From Sporosarcina sp. FSL W8-0480 (GTDB taxonomy: Bacteria; Bacillota; Bacilli; Bacillales_A; Planococcaceae): a stretch of 64,000 bases of DNA. Shown piece by piece: positions 63,598 through 64,000 of this stretch. The notes under the pieces were generated by a model. That model saw nothing but the letters and a program-made list of their open reading frames with translations, was not told where the DNA came from and did not search any database. The position numbers and the translations under genes are program-made. Location of the stretch: NCBI RefSeq assembly GCF_037963765.1, contig NZ_CP150166.1:2735501-2799500 (forward strand), given 5' to 3'. Position 1 is the first letter of the stretch, and each line of letters begins with the position of its first letter.

Positions 63598-64000
63598 TTT
63601 CGCTCCCCCGTCCCGAGTGTACTTTTGTAAACTTGAAGATCAATATAAAAAACATGCCAATCATAAGAGTGATGAATAGAGGAGGATTCAGCAATCCTTT
63701 TGGCTGAATCGCAGCGACAAAAATATGCGTCGCCATAAATAACACAGAAACAAGGGCAATATGTTCCTCTGCCAATTCAGTTCTCCAGACAAAAATTGTT
63801 AGGGCAATAAAGATAACTATAGTACCAATTCCAGCGATCAAACTTCCTTTATTCAACAACACCATCATCACTTGGAATAGAGCCTGCACTGTTACGGCTC
63901 CTATGAATAATGCAAGAAGAGATTTCGTGTCCACTTTTCTCCGATTCCAGTCAAACCAAATTCGACCGGCAACGAAAAGCAATCCAAGACTGAATCCGGT
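63590..64000 (-). CDS. membrane protein, C-terminal part (cut by window edge)
   Basis: 137 codons open to the right edge, no start in the window. At least four membrane helices: LLALFIGAVTVQALFQVMMVLL, AGIGTIVIFIALTIFVW, IALVSVLFMATHIFVAA and PLFITLMIGMFFILIF. Coupled to the thioredoxin-like gene by an 8-base overlap, suggesting a shared role, but I do not recognise the family. Confidence 0.75.
   Translation of the reverse strand, partial: TGFSLGLLFVAGRIWFDWNRRKVDTKSLLALFIGAVTVQALFQVMMVLLNKGSLIAGIGTIVIFIALTIFVWRTELAEEHIALVSVLFMATHIFVAAIQPKGLLNPPLFITLMIGMFFILIFKFTKVHSGRGSEIE

Overview
The window is a chromosomal segment of a low-to-medium GC, endospore-forming Bacillota, most likely from the Sporosarcina/Planococcaceae side of Bacillales. 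Signs are strong AGGAGG-type ribosome binding sites, TTG/GTG starts, SpoVA, SpoVIF, CotZ and CotO-type spore genes, SpoIIG/SigK-like promoters, T-box and CtsR/FapR/Rex control sites, and long stretches of gene order shared with Bacillus subtilis (fabH-fabF / trpS / spx-mecA-coiA-pepF-roxS-spxH-yjbI-cwlQ-relQ-nadF-rluD-prpE / cotO-cotZ / yjcZ-spoVIF / yjcF-yjcG-yjcH). No rRNA, tRNA, insertion sequence, prophage or CRISPR array was seen.

Layout. 1-6.6 kb: the start of helD (cut by the window edge), a chemoreceptor, a GNAT acetyltransferase, a 21-unit tandem array, a VOC protein and an SLC13-type transporter. 6.6-10.8 kb: a three-gene ABC exporter operon whose last permease is fused to a lipoprotein-like domain. 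11-14.7 kb: a TAXI-type TRAP transporter operon (receptor, DUF1850, fused permease). 14.8-17.3 kb: pgpA-like gene and the yjcH-yjcG-yjcF operon. 17.4-22 kb: a sporulation block (spoVIF, yjcZ, spoVAE-spoVAD-spoVAC-yhcN-like, cotZ, cotO-like). 22-28.9 kb: mgtE, prpE, then rluD/nadF/relQ facing cwlQ/yjbI/spxH. 28.97-29.94 kb: a 43-unit array followed by the small RNA gene roxS (RsaE). 30-36.2 kb: pepF, coiA, mecA, spx and a secreted glycoside-hydrolase-like protein. 36.4-43 kb: T-box/trpS, fabF, fabH (FapR operator), yjzD, an N-domain-less clpB (CtsR operator). 43-49 kb: yitW, yitV, yitU, yitS, a membrane-anchored GH13-like protein, yisL, yisK. 49-58.6 kb: DUF418, addA, addB, a yhjE-like gene. 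58.7-64 kb: azlCD, csbA, minJ, ctpB, a TlpA/ResA-like thioredoxin and the end of a membrane protein cut by the window edge.

How the parts fit. Several regulators of proteolysis and redox stress lie together: Spx (redox regulator), its ClpXP adaptor SpxH, the ClpC adaptor MecA, and RoxS, whose promoter carries a Rex-type palindrome and ResD-like half-sites. relQ and nadF set (p)ppGpp and NADP pools. AddAB, HelD and CoiA serve DNA and RNA-polymerase maintenance and competence.

The most unusual structure is intergenic: four separate arrays of about 20-21 bp units (3.7, 29, 47.8 and 57.9 kb), each with its own consensus but a related CGCTCA/CGCATA core, and three copies of an about 120 bp dispersed GC-rich element (9.8, 21.4 and 36.8 kb). 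Other points worth a second look are apparent non-standard (ATT/ATA) starts for the cotO-like gene and coiA, the permease-lipoprotein fusion, a GH13-like protein that has lost catalytic residues, and ClpB lacking its N domain.
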